64,000 nt of DNA from Microbacterium candidum. GTDB lineage: Bacteria > Actinomycetota > Actinomycetes > Actinomycetales > Microbacteriaceae. The notes under the pieces are model-generated. The model did no database searches, was not told the origin of the DNA, and saw only the letters and a list, made by a program, of their open reading frames with translations. Of the stretch, positions 1 through 7,752 are shown piece by piece (position 1 is the first letter of the stretch; each line of letters opens with the position of its first letter). Location of the stretch: contig NZ_JASXSZ010000003.1 of NCBI RefSeq assembly GCF_030315975.1, forward strand, positions 367,079 through 431,078, written 5' to 3'. A program made the translations under genes and the position numbers.

Positions 1-190
1 CGCTCGTGACGGTGTACTTGGGGTGGCCCGCGATCGTGTAGGCGAGCGTGGACTTGCCGGAGCCGTTCGGGCCCATGATCGCGTGGGTCTCGCCGGTGCG
101 GATCGTGAGCGTGAGGCCGTTGAGGATGGGCGTGGTGCCGGCATCCGTCTCGACCGTCACGTGCAGGTCGCGGATCTCGAGGACAGACAT
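1..190 (-). CDS. sufC: SufC, Fe-S cluster assembly ATPase (partial)
   Basis: Only the first 63 codons are inside the window; the rest lies beyond the left edge. The protein begins [11 protein letters not shown] and reaches a Walker A motif GPNGSGKST at about residue 40, typical of the ABC-type ATPase SufC. In the family SufC binds SufB and SufD in the cytoplasm and powers Fe-S cluster assembly on the SufBCD scaffold. It follows the Rieske gene by 34 bases and is the last visible gene of the sufB-sufD-ferredoxin-sufC operon. In relatives sufS and sufU usually come next, which would be off the window. The ATG start fits alignment of the family N terminus. Identification is secure despite the truncation by the window edge. 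Confidence 0.93.
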   Translation of the reverse strand, partial: MSVLEIRDLHVTVETDAGTTPILNGLTLTIRTGETHAIMGPNGSGKSTLAYTIAGHPKYTVTS

Positions 191-224
191 GTTTTCCTTC
201 ACAGGGTGTTTCGCGGATCGCGGC

Positions 225-554
225 TCAGGAAGCCGGCTTGATCACGGTGGGATCGATGAGCACGTCGTCGCCGTCGAGCTGGACGGCGTAGACCGGGACG
301 GGCTCGTACGCAGGGAGGTTGAGGGGGCGCCCGGTGCGCAGCGAGAACGCGGAGCCGTGGGCCCAGCACTCGATGGTGTCGCCCTCGACGAAGCCCTCCG
401 CCAGCGAGATGTCGCCGTGCGTGCAGGTGTCGCCGATCGCGTGCACGTCACCGGCCGAGTCGAGCACAAGGGCGATCGGGACGCCGTCGACGACGACGCG
501 GCGCGCCGCGTCCTGCTCGAGCTCGCTCAGTGCGCACACACGGGTCGCGGTCAT
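225..554 (-). CDS. Rieske-type [2Fe-2S] ferredoxin of the suf operon
   Basis: 109-residue soluble protein with a complete Rieske cluster signature: Cys44-Thr-His46 and Cys63-Trp-Ala-His66, which bind a [2Fe-2S] centre through two Cys and two His. There is no signal peptide or membrane anchor, so it resembles the small ferredoxin subunits of non-heme oxygenases rather than the quinol-oxidase Rieske protein. Its start overlaps the sufD stop by four bases (ATGA at 551-554), so it is translationally coupled to sufD. A Rieske protein between sufD and sufC is a usual actinobacterial arrangement. Its exact role is not established; electron supply for cluster assembly is an inference from position. 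Confidence 0.9.
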   Translation of the reverse strand: MTATRVCALSELEQDAARRVVVDGVPIALVLDSAGDVHAIGDTCTHGDISLAEGFVEGDTIECWAHGSAFSLRTGRPLNLPAYEPVPVYAVQLDGDDVLIDPTVIKPAS

Positions 555-1711
555 GCGGATGCCCCTTCGGAGACGGTTGCGGAGATGCCCTGCGCGAGCT
601 CGCGCTCGATGAGCTCGGTGAGCTCGTCCTCCAGCGACGGCACGCCGATGCGCTGGACGATCTCGCTCAGGAATCCGAGGACGACGAGGCGACGCGCCTC
701 GGGCTCCGGGATGCCCCGGGCCTGCAGGTAGAACAGCTGCTCGTCGTCGAAGCGGCCCGTCGCGCTCGCGTGGCCGGCTCCGCGGATGTCTCCGGTCTCG
801 ATCTCGAGATTCGGGATCGACTCGGCGCGGGCGCCGTCGGTCAGGACCAGGTTGCGGTTGGCCTCATAGGAGTCGGTGCCGGTGGCATCCGGACCGATGA
901 GGACGTCGCCGATCCACACGCTGCGCGCTCCCGCACCCTGGAGGGCGCCCTTGTACAGCACATCCCCCGTGGTCTCGGCGCCCTTGTGGTACAGGTACAC
1001 CTGGCTCTCCAGGTGCTGGCCGGAGTCGGAGTAGCTGAGGCCGTACAGCTCGGCGCGCGAGCCGGTGCCGGCGAGCTCGATGCTCGGATTCACCCGCACG
1101 ACCGCGCCGCCGAAGCTCACGACCACGTGACGGAGCGTCGCGTCGCGGTCGACCCGGGCCTGGTGGGATGCGGCGTGCACGCTGCCGCCGTTCCACTCCT
1201 GGACGCTCACGAGCTCGAGGTGCGCGCCGTCGCCGACGATGATCTCGACGTTCTGCGCAAGGGTCGTGGAGCCGCGGTGACGCAGGACGACCGTCGCGTG
1301 CGCGTTCGGGCGCGCCTCGATGACGAGGTGCGCGTGGGCGACGCCGCCACGGCCGGTGACCTCGATGAAGACGGGCTCGTCCCGCTCGCCCTCCAGGACG
1401 ACGTGGTCGGCCTCGGTGGCGCGGACCCAGGCGACGGCGGCGGGGAGGTCCTCGGGGCGGAAGACCGACCCGCGCGGGGCGTCGCCGACCCGCAGCGCGG
1501 ATGCCGCGGCATCCGTCACCGTCACGTCGAGGTCGCCGGCTGCGGCGTCGACGTCGAACAGCGGCGCGAGCGCGTCGAGCGGCGTGTGGCGCCAGTTGAC
1601 CTCACGGCCGGTGGGCCGCTCGAAATCGGACGGGTCGTACGAATGCGGACGCTCCGACCGGGTCTGGACCGGGATGAAGGCAGGCTCGGTCTCGGTGTAC
1701 ACGGTGGTCAT
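551..1711 (-). CDS. sufD: SufD, Fe-S cluster assembly scaffold subunit
   Basis: 386 residues starting MTTVYTETEP. The C-terminal half carries the SufB/SufD beta-helix core, with the family pattern TGDVLYKGALQG followed by ESIPNLEIETGDIRGAGHAS and an end region containing QARGIPEPEAR. In the family SufD pairs with SufB and the SufC ATPase to form the SufBC2D scaffold that builds Fe-S clusters under iron or oxidative stress. The gene starts two bases after the sufB stop and overlaps the Rieske gene by 4 bp, so the operon is tightly coupled. Length matches actinobacterial SufD. I see nothing unusual. Confidence 0.95.
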   Translation of the reverse strand: MTTVYTETEPAFIPVQTRSERPHSYDPSDFERPTGREVNWRHTPLDALAPLFDVDAAAGDLDVTVTDAAASALRVGDAPRGSVFRPEDLPAAVAWVRATEADHVVLEGERDEPVFIEVTGRGGVAHAHLVIEARPNAHATVVLRHRGSTTLAQNVEIIVGDGAHLELVSVQEWNGGSVHAASHQARVDRDATLRHVVVSFGGAVVRVNPSIELAGTGSRAELYGLSYSDSGQHLESQVYLYHKGAETTGDVLYKGALQGAGARSVWIGDVLIGPDATGTDSYEANRNLVLTDGARAESIPNLEIETGDIRGAGHASATGRFDDEQLFYLQARGIPEPEARRLVVLGFLSEIVQRIGVPSLEDELTELIERELAQGISATVSEGASA

Positions 1712-1713
1712 AC

Positions 1714-3132
1714 TCAGCCGACCGATCCTTCCATGCCCATCTCGATGAGCTTGTTGAGCTCGAGGGCGTACTCCATGGGCAGTTCGCGGGCGATCGGCTC
1801 GATGAAGCCGCGGACGATCATGGCCATCGCCTCGTCCTCCGGGAGACCGCGCGACTGCAGGTAGAACAGCTGCTCCTCGCTGACCTTCGACACGGTCGCC
1901 TCGTGGCCGAGCTGCACGTCGTCGACGCGGATGTCGATCGCCGGGTAGGTGTCGGAGCGCGAGATCGTGTCGACCAGCAGCGCGTCGCAGCGGACCGTGT
2001 TGGCCGCGTGGTGCGCGTTCGGGTCGACGCGGACCTCGCCGCGGTAGCCGGCGCGGCCGCCGCCGCGGGCGATCGACTTCGAGACGATCGACGACTGCGT
2101 GTACGGCGCCATGTGGATCATCTTCGCGCCGGCGTCCTGGTGCTGACCGGGACCGGCGAAGGCGACGGAGAGCGTCTCGCCCTTGGCGTGCTCGCCCATC
2201 AGGTAGATCGACGGGTACTTCATCGTGACCTTGGACCCGATGTTGCCGTCGATCCACTCCATCGTCGCGCCCTCGTGCGCGATCGCGCGCTTGGTGACGA
2301 GGTTGTAGACGTTGTTCGACCAGTTCTGGATCGTCGTGTAGCGCACGCGGGCGTTCTTCTTCACGATGATCTCGACGACCGCCGAGTGCAGCGAGTCGCT
2401 CTTGTAGATCGGCGCCGTGCAGCCCTCGATGTAGTGGACGTAGGAGTCCTCGTCGGCGATGATCAGCGTCCGCTCGAACTGGCCCATGTTCTCGGTGTTG
2501 ATGCGGAAGTACGCCTGCAGCGGGATCTCGACGTGCACGCCCTTCGGCACGTACACGAAGGAGCCGCCCGACCACACGGCGGTGTTCAGCGCCGCGAACT
2601 TGTTGTCGCCGGCGGGGATGACGGTGCCGAAGTACTCCTCGAAGAACTCGGGGTGCTCGCGCAGCGCCGTGTCGGTGTCCATGAAGATGACGCCCTGCGC
2701 CTCGAGGTCTTCGCGGATCTGGTGGTAGACGACCTCGGACTCGTACTGCGCGGCGACGCCGGCGACGAGACGCTGGCGCTCTGCCTCCGGGATGCCCAGG
2801 CGCTCGTACGTGTTGCGGATGTCCTCGGGGAGGTCCTCCCACGACTGCGCCTGCTTCTCCGTGGACCGGACGAAGTACTTGATGTTGTCGAAGTCGATCT
2901 CGCTGAGGTCGGCTCCCCATGTCGGCATCGGCTTGCGGCCGAAGAGCTGGAGGCCCTTCAGGCGGTTCTTCAGCATCCACTCGGGCTCGTTCTTCAGCCC
3001 CGAGATGTCACGGACGACGGCCTCGTTGAGACCGCGCTTGGCGCTCGCGCCCGCGGCGTCGGCGTCGTGCCAGCCGAATTCGTACACCCCCAGCCCGTCG
3101 AGTTCGGGCCGATCGATCAGCACATCGGACAT
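1714..3132 (-). CDS. sufB: SufB, Fe-S cluster assembly scaffold subunit
   Basis: 472 residues starting [11 protein letters not shown]. Conserved SufB features include [12 protein letters not shown] near the N terminus, the [14 protein letters not shown] segment of the beta-helix, and an end region reading [11 protein letters not shown]. SufB is the main cluster-carrying subunit of the cytoplasmic SufBCD scaffold. The ATG at 3132 is preferred because an AAGGAG ribosome site lies 9-14 bases upstream; a TTG six codons earlier would place that site inside the gene. SufB is the first gene of the operon here. The sufR repressor gene that often precedes it in other actinobacteria is absent; the divergent neighbour is ctaA. 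Confidence 0.96.
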   Translation of the reverse strand: MSDVLIDRPELDGLGVYEFGWHDADAAGASAKRGLNEAVVRDISGLKNEPEWMLKNRLKGLQLFGRKPMPTWGADLSEIDFDNIKYFVRSTEKQAQSWEDLPEDIRNTYERLGIPEAERQRLVAGVAAQYESEVVYHQIREDLEAQGVIFMDTDTALREHPEFFEEYFGTVIPAGDNKFAALNTAVWSGGSFVYVPKGVHVEIPLQAYFRINTENMGQFERTLIIADEDSYVHYIEGCTAPIYKSDSLHSAVVEIIVKKNARVRYTTIQNWSNNVYNLVTKRAIAHEGATMEWIDGNIGSKVTMKYPSIYLMGEHAKGETLSVAFAGPGQHQDAGAKMIHMAPYTQSSIVSKSIARGGGRAGYRGEVRVDPNAHHAANTVRCDALLVDTISRSDTYPAIDIRVDDVQLGHEATVSKVSEEQLFYLQSRGLPEDEAMAMIVRGFIEPIARELPMEYALELNKLIEMGMEGSVG

Positions 3133-3238
3133 GACGTCACTCTCCTTCAAGCTCGCAACGGTGTCATCCGTCCCGGCATTCCATCGGCCTTCGCGGAGTC
3201 ACGGAGGGGGAAAGCCGCCTGCGGGCCAGATCAGTAGC

Positions 3239-3268
3239 CGCACAATGTGCGCGCCTACACTGTCAGTG
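3239..3268. promoter_or_regulatory. Tandem palindromes in the sufB/ctaA divergent region
   Basis: The sequence shows a 13-base palindrome CGCACAATGTGCG (3239-3251) and an 11-base palindrome CACTGTCAGTG (3258-3268), each symmetric around one central base, with centres 18 bases apart. They lie in the 246-base divergent region between sufB (start 3132) and ctaA (start 3379). This layout suits a dimeric repressor or activator site controlling sufB, ctaA or both. A TACACT hexamer (3256-3261) could be a -10 box. Which protein binds here is unknown. Confidence 0.4.
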
Positions 3269-3378
3269 GTGCGTGCGCTCGCGCGCCGCATCCCTACCCC
3301 ACCGATTCTATAGGTTCCGTCGCGCCCCGCGGGCGGCATGACGCCCCGCGACGCCGGACCTGCCCAGGAGGCGACACG

Positions 3379-4353
3379 ATGTCCGCGAACCCGCGATCCG
3401 CCGAGCGACCGGGTGTTCTCCACCGCTTCGCTGCCTGGCTCCCGGATGCGGTCGACGCGCGGGTCCGCGTGTTCGGGTGGCTGTCGTTCCTCGCCGAGGT
3501 GATCATCGTCGGCACGGGCGGCGCCGTTCGCCTCACCGATTCGGGGCTCGGATGCGCATGGCCGCTGTGCACCCCGGACTCCCTGGCACCGACCCCTGCG
3601 ATGGGCATCCACTCGTTCATCGAGTTCGGCAACCGGATGATGAGCGGCGTCGTCGGGATCCTCGCGCTCGTGGTCCTCATCCTCGTGTGGCGGATGCGAC
3701 GCACCCGCCGCGACCTCTGGTGGCTCGCACTCACGGTCGTGCTCGGCGTCCTGCTCCAGGCGATCGTCGGCGGCATCACGGTGCGCACCGACCTGAACGC
3801 CGGGATCGTGGCCTTCCACTACGTGGCGTCCGTCGTCCTCGTCTGCGTCACCGCGGCCTTCCTCGTCCGCATGCACACCGTACCCGGCCCGCGCCGGCTC
3901 GCCGTGCCGCGCTGGTTCGCCATCCTGACGCACATCACGACGTTCGTCCTGGCGCTCGCCCTCGTCTTCGGCGTGCTCACCACCGCGAGCGGGCCGCACT
4001 CCGGCGACGCCGACGTCATCCGCCACGGCTTCGACGCGACGCTGATGGCCCACATCCACTCGTTCCCCGGATACGCCCTCTTCGGGCTGACCCTGATCCT
4101 CTTCCTCACCGCGTGGGTGAAGCGCCTGCGCGTCCAGCGCTGGCTGACCGTGCTCGTGTGCCTCGAGGTCGTGCAGATCGGCGTCGGGGTCCTGCAGGCG
4201 CGCACCGAACTGCCCCCGCTGCTCGTCGGCATCCACATGATCCTCGCCGCGCTCACGGCCGCGGCGATGACGGCCGTGGTGCTGAACCTCAAGGAGCCGA
4301 TGCCCGCGGACTCCGAGGTGGCCTCACCCGTCTCCGCGGCGGCCGAGGCCTGA
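3379..4353 (+). CDS. ctaA: Heme A synthase (CtaA/COX15)
   Basis: 324-residue polytopic membrane protein, about eight hydrophobic segments. It oxidises the C8 methyl of heme O to give heme A for aa3-type cytochrome oxidase. Visible family features are GGAVRLTDSGLGCAWPLC near residues 50-70, with a Cys pair in the first extracellular loop, then HSFIEFGNRMMSG, and later conserved His residues (for example in HIHSFPGYALFG) that ligate heme. The ATG at 3379 follows AGGAGG with 7-base spacing; an earlier in-frame start would put this site inside the gene. It is divergent from sufB. Its pathway partner ctaB lies 2.2 kb further on the opposite strand. Confidence 0.95.
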   Translation: MSANPRSAERPGVLHRFAAWLPDAVDARVRVFGWLSFLAEVIIVGTGGAVRLTDSGLGCAWPLCTPDSLAPTPAMGIHSFIEFGNRMMSGVVGILALVVLILVWRMRRTRRDLWWLALTVVLGVLLQAIVGGITVRTDLNAGIVAFHYVASVVLVCVTAAFLVRMHTVPGPRRLAVPRWFAILTHITTFVLALALVFGVLTTASGPHSGDADVIRHGFDATLMAHIHSFPGYALFGLTLILFLTAWVKRLRVQRWLTVLVCLEVVQIGVGVLQARTELPPLLVGIHMILAALTAAAMTAVVLNLKEPMPADSEVASPVSAAAEA

Positions 4354-4365
4354 GCTGCAAAGAAT

Positions 4366-4405
4366 CCTCATAGGAGATGCGTCGGCGCCGCAGACGCTTC
4401 TGAGG
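4366..4405 (+). terminator. Possible terminator after ctaA
   Basis: Outer arms CCTCA (4366-4370) and TGAGG (4401-4405), with inner arms AGATGCGTC and GACGCTTCT (one mismatch), can form a bulged hairpin 13 bases after the ctaA stop. No clear T-run follows, so this is only a candidate. Confidence 0.35.
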
Positions 4406-4467
4406 CAGACTTGATACGCGCGGCACATCGTCGCGGCATCCCCCGCCATCCCCTCCAGGAGATCAGC

Positions 4468-4896
4468 ATGCTCACCCGTCCCAGCCTTGCCCGCAGCATC
4501 CCGTTCTGGGTCCTGTTCATCGGATCGCTCGCGAGCACGGCCTTCGGCGTCGTGTTCGTTTCGACCAACATCACGGCCATGACCACGGCGATCAAGTCGG
4601 GTGCGCAGACCGCCGTGATCGATGTGTACAGCAGCCAGTCCTGGATCGTCCTCGGCGCCGCTTTCGTCGGCGCAGGCCTCGTGGGCCTCGTGGCCGCGCT
4701 GTTCCTCGGCGTGCTCACGCGCTTCGCGCCCGCCGCCCAGGTCGAGGCCGTCGAGCCGGCTCCGGCCGCTGTGGCGCCGGTCGCCGCCTCGCCCTTCACC
4801 GAGGCCGCTCCGGCCGCGGAGACCGTCCCGGAGGCCCCGGCCGCCGAGCCCACCGCTGACGGCGACGCGCCCGCTGCGGAGAAGACCGAGGGCTGA
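4468..4896 (+). CDS. Small membrane protein with Ala/Pro/Glu-rich tail, function unknown
   Basis: 142 residues. Two hydrophobic helices (about 11-31 and 59-83) are separated by a short polar loop and followed by an acidic, Ala/Pro/Glu-rich low-complexity tail (about 89-142). The ATG at 4468 is preceded by AGGAG with 7 bases of spacing. I do not recognise a characterised family. The topology suggests a membrane anchor with a disordered cytoplasmic or external tail. It lies between ctaA and the convergent sigma factor gene and shares a terminator with the latter. No link to heme A synthesis is shown beyond proximity. Confidence 0.75.
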   Translation: MLTRPSLARSIPFWVLFIGSLASTAFGVVFVSTNITAMTTAIKSGAQTAVIDVYSSQSWIVLGAAFVGAGLVGLVAALFLGVLTRFAPAAQVEAVEPAPAAVAPVAASPFTEAAPAAETVPEAPAAEPTADGDAPAAEKTEG

Positions 4897-4913
4897 GTCC
4901 TCGCCGACGCGTC

Positions 4914-4951
4914 AAGGCGCGGTTCCGGATTCAGATCCGGGACCGCGCCTT
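4914..4951. terminator. Bidirectional terminator overlapping the sigma gene 3' end
   Basis: A 17-bp stem (4914-4930 with 4935-4951, one T-G pair) has loop TCAG. It lies between the convergent membrane protein gene and the sigma factor gene. The loop and the whole right arm are inside the sigma coding region, whose stop codon is at 4931-4933. The arms begin AAGGCGCGG and end CCGCGCCTT, giving T residues on either strand. Confidence 0.75.
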
Positions 4952-6154
4952 CGTCGTCTGCGCCTCCAGCCGCACGCGCTCGGGCTCGCTGCCGGCGAGC
5001 GCCGCGGCCTCCGCATACGCATCTGCCGCCTCTCCCCACCTCCCGAGATCGGCGAGGAACGCGGCTCGCGCGGCCGGAAGATAGGCGTAGCGCACGAGTG
5101 CCGGGTCGCCCGCGATCGCGTCGACCGCCGCCAGGCCGGCCTGGGCGCCGTCGCGCATCCCGATCGCGACCGCCCGGTTGAGTTCGACGACAGGGCTCGG
5201 CCACGCCGTGCCGAGCGCGCCGTACAGGTCGACGATCTGCGCCCAGTCCGTATCCGCCCAGGAGCGCGCCCGCGCGTGGGCTGCGGCGATCGCGGCCGAG
5301 ATCGCATAGCGGTCCACAGGTCCGGCTGCCGCGGTCTCCAGCAGCGCGAGGCCCTCCTGGATGCGCGCCCGATCCCAGCGTGAACGGTCCTGATCGGGCA
5401 GGAGCTCGTCTCGCGTGTCGCGACGCGCGTCGATGAGCAGCATGAGCGCGAGGAGGCCCGCGACCTGACGATCCCGCGGGAGGAGATCGCGCAGCATGCG
5501 AGTCAGCCCGATCGCGGCATCCACCATCTCGTCATGCACCACGGCGTCGCCGGACGGCGGCGCGTGGCCGACGGTGAAGACGAGGTACAGGACGTCGCAG
5601 ACGGCCTCCACTCGTGCGGGCAGCTCGCGCACATCCGGGACGCGGAACGGGATGCGTGCCGCCTGGATCTTGCGCTTCGCCCGCGTGATCCGCGCGGCCA
5701 TGGTCGGCTCGCTCACGAGGAACGCCGCCGCGATGTCGCCGGTCGGCACTCCGCACACGAGCCGGAGCGTCAGCGCGACCTGCGCGTCGCGCGCGATGGC
5801 CGGGTGGCAGCAGGTGAAGATCAGCCGGAGGCGGTCGTCAGAGCGCCAGCCGTCGTCCTGCCCGGTCTCGTCGCGCACGAGGAGCGGCAGACGGCGCCGC
5901 AGCGCCGTCTGCCGCCGCAGGATGTCGCGGGCGCGATTTGCGGCGACGGCCGTCAGCCATGCACCCGGCCGCTCGGGGATGCCGCGTTCCGGCCACACCT
6001 CGACGGCCCTCGCGAACGCCTCCTGCGCGCATTCCTCCGCGAGGTCCAGGTCGCCGGCGAACCGCGCGGTCGAGGCGAGCACAGCCGCCCACTCGTCGCG
6101 GTGCGCGGCGGAGATCGCCGCTGAGACGCGCGCGGCGTGGCCGGATCGGGACAT
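4931..6154 (-). CDS. ECF sigma factor with C-terminal extension (ECF42 type)
   Basis: 407 residues. Sigma region 2 covers about residues 20-85 (AEECAQEAFARAVEVWP and PGAWLTAVAANRARDILRR). Region 4 covers about 123-165 (VALTLRL, then VSEPTMAARITRAKRKI). A long alpha-helical, TPR-like C-terminal extension (about 190-405) is the hallmark of the ECF42 group, as is the FTCCHP motif (113-118). In that group the sigma factor is encoded beside DGPF/YCII-domain proteins and has no classical anti-sigma factor; the extension is thought to regulate activity. The partner gene lies 12 bases upstream, ending at 6167. The stress or signal sensed cannot be read from the sequence. The start has only a weak ribosome site. 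Confidence 0.92.
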   Translation of the reverse strand: MSRSGHAARVSAAISAAHRDEWAAVLASTARFAGDLDLAEECAQEAFARAVEVWPERGIPERPGAWLTAVAANRARDILRRQTALRRRLPLLVRDETGQDDGWRSDDRLRLIFTCCHPAIARDAQVALTLRLVCGVPTGDIAAAFLVSEPTMAARITRAKRKIQAARIPFRVPDVRELPARVEAVCDVLYLVFTVGHAPPSGDAVVHDEMVDAAIGLTRMLRDLLPRDRQVAGLLALMLLIDARRDTRDELLPDQDRSRWDRARIQEGLALLETAAAGPVDRYAISAAIAAAHARARSWADTDWAQIVDLYGALGTAWPSPVVELNRAVAIGMRDGAQAGLAAVDAIAGDPALVRYAYLPAARAAFLADLGRWGEAADAYAEAAALAGSEPERVRLEAQTTKARSRI

Positions 6155-6166
6155 CGGGACCGCCGA

Positions 6167-6520
6167 TCAGCCGTGGTCGACGAGCGGGTGCACCTGCACC
6201 CCGCTGTGGTTCTGACGGACCTCGCCGAGAAGGCCGGCGAGCTCGAGGGCGGCATCGAGATCGGGCACGTCGACGACGTAGAACCCGCCGAGCACCTCCT
6301 TGGTCTCCAAGAACGGCCCGTCGGTCACAAGCGGCCGGTCGCCGCCGGCCCGCAGCGTCGTCGCCATGCGCGACGGCTCCAGCTGCCCGGAGGCGCGGAT
6401 GGCCTCTGCCCCGCGCGCCCAGAACGCTCGGTGGCCCGCGTCGATCTCGGCCATCTCCGCATCGGTGACGGCATCCCACCGCGCCTCATCGCCGTAGATC
6501 AGGATCAGATACTGAGCCAT
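6167..6520 (-). CDS. YCII-related DGPF-domain protein
   Basis: 117 residues starting MAQYLILIYGDE, with the diagnostic DGPF motif at residues 67-70 followed by ETKEVLGGFYVVDVPD. The fold is a small alpha/beta ferredoxin-like YCII domain whose biochemical function is unclear. It is the first gene of a two-gene unit with the ECF42-type sigma factor 12 bases downstream. In ECF42 systems DGPF genes are commonly targets of the linked sigma factor, so autoregulation of the pair is likely but not visible here. The ATG at 6520 follows a modest AAGAGAG ribosome site. Confidence 0.9.
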   Translation of the reverse strand: MAQYLILIYGDEARWDAVTDAEMAEIDAGHRAFWARGAEAIRASGQLEPSRMATTLRAGGDRPLVTDGPFLETKEVLGGFYVVDVPDLDAALELAGLLGEVRQNHSGVQVHPLVDHG

Positions 6521-6601
6521 GTCTGCTCTCTTTCGTCGTCGAGAGGCATTGTGCCCCTCATCCAACCGACGAACGAGAGGGCTCCCGAATCGACAGCGGA
6601 C

Positions 6602-7525
6602 TCAGAACGGCAGGAGCGGGTCGATCGCGATCGCGACGAACAGGAGCGTCAGGTAGGTGATGGACGCGTGGAACACGCGCATCGGCCGCGGCTCGGTGCC
6701 ACGCACGGCGCGGTTGTACAGCCGGTGCGACTCGTAGATGAACCACCCGCCGAAGACGAGCGCCGAGGCCGTGTAGACGAGCCCCATGTGCGCGACGGGG
6801 ATGAGCAGCAGCGAGCAGGCGACCGTCGCCCACGCGTACAGGATCACCTGCAGGCCCACCTGGGAGCCGGTGCGGGTGGCGCCCAGCATCGGCACGTCGA
6901 CGCCCTCGTACTGATCGCTGTACTTCATCGACAGCGGCCAGTAGTGCGGCGGCGTCCACAGGAACACCAGGACGAAGAGGATGACCGGGGGCCACGCGAG
7001 GGAGCCAGTGACCGCGGTCCATCCGATCAGCACCGGGAAGCAGCCCGCGATGCCGCCCCACACGATGTTCTGCTCCGTGCGGCGCTTGAGGATCATCGTG
7101 TAGATCACGACGTAGAAGAAGATCGCGACGGCGGACAGCACGGCGGCCAGCCAGTTCGTGGTCAGCCACAGCCAGAACGTCGAGGCGACGGCGAGGGTCC
7201 ACGCGAAGATGAGCGCACCGCGCGGAGACACCTCGCCCGTCACGAGCGGGCGGTTCTCGGTGCGCTGCATGTGCGCGTCGATGTCGCGGTCGAGGTACAT
7301 GTTGAACGCTGCGGCGGAGCCGGCGCTCAGCGAGCCGCCGATGACGGTCGCCACGACGAGCCACAGGTTCGGCAGGCCGCCCTGCGCCAGGATCATGACG
7401 GGCACCGTCGTCACGAGCAGGAGCTCGAGCACGCGCGGCTTCGTGAGAGTGACGTACGCGCTGATCGTCCGGCCGAGGGATCGCTCACGCGAAACGGTTG
7501 CCGTCATCCCTGCCGTCGTCTGCAT
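6602..7525 (-). CDS. ctaB: Heme O synthase (protoheme IX farnesyltransferase, CtaB)
   Basis: 307-residue UbiA-family integral membrane prenyltransferase with about nine helices. It transfers a farnesyl group to heme B to make heme O, the substrate of CtaA. The first Asp-rich motif reads [15 protein letters not shown] (about residues 74-88) with ENRPLVTG just after. A second polar loop includes [19 protein letters not shown], and VDVPML follows. The ATG at 7525 is used; an ATG at codon 7 is an alternative. It is divergent from tkt across 227 bases, a common actinobacterial arrangement. It is separated from ctaA by the sigma-factor block. Confidence 0.95.
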   Translation of the reverse strand: MQTTAGMTATVSRERSLGRTISAYVTLTKPRVLELLLVTTVPVMILAQGGLPNLWLVVATVIGGSLSAGSAAAFNMYLDRDIDAHMQRTENRPLVTGEVSPRGALIFAWTLAVASTFWLWLTTNWLAAVLSAVAIFFYVVIYTMILKRRTEQNIVWGGIAGCFPVLIGWTAVTGSLAWPPVILFVLVFLWTPPHYWPLSMKYSDQYEGVDVPMLGATRTGSQVGLQVILYAWATVACSLLLIPVAHMGLVYTASALVFGGWFIYESHRLYNRAVRGTEPRPMRVFHASITYLTLLFVAIAIDPLLPF

Positions 7526-7752
7526 GGCCCCTCAGTCTGTATGTCCCCAGTGCTCCGCCCGTCCGCGCGCGTGCGCACCGATCGGGCCCCCCTTGAGTCT
7601 ATCGTCACAGTCCGTCGCGCATCGCCGGGCCGGAATGCGCCTTCGCTATGCTGAGACCACGCGCGCGCCCATGCGTCGACGTCCACCCCCCTCCGCACCG
7701 ATGCGGCGTGCGCCGAGGGGTCGACCGGGCGCCCTCCAGGAAAGGCGGTCCC

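Noticed and set aside
3133-3150. TTG start extending SufB by six residues
   Set aside because: The AAGGAG ribosome site lies inside the extension and points to the ATG at 3132.
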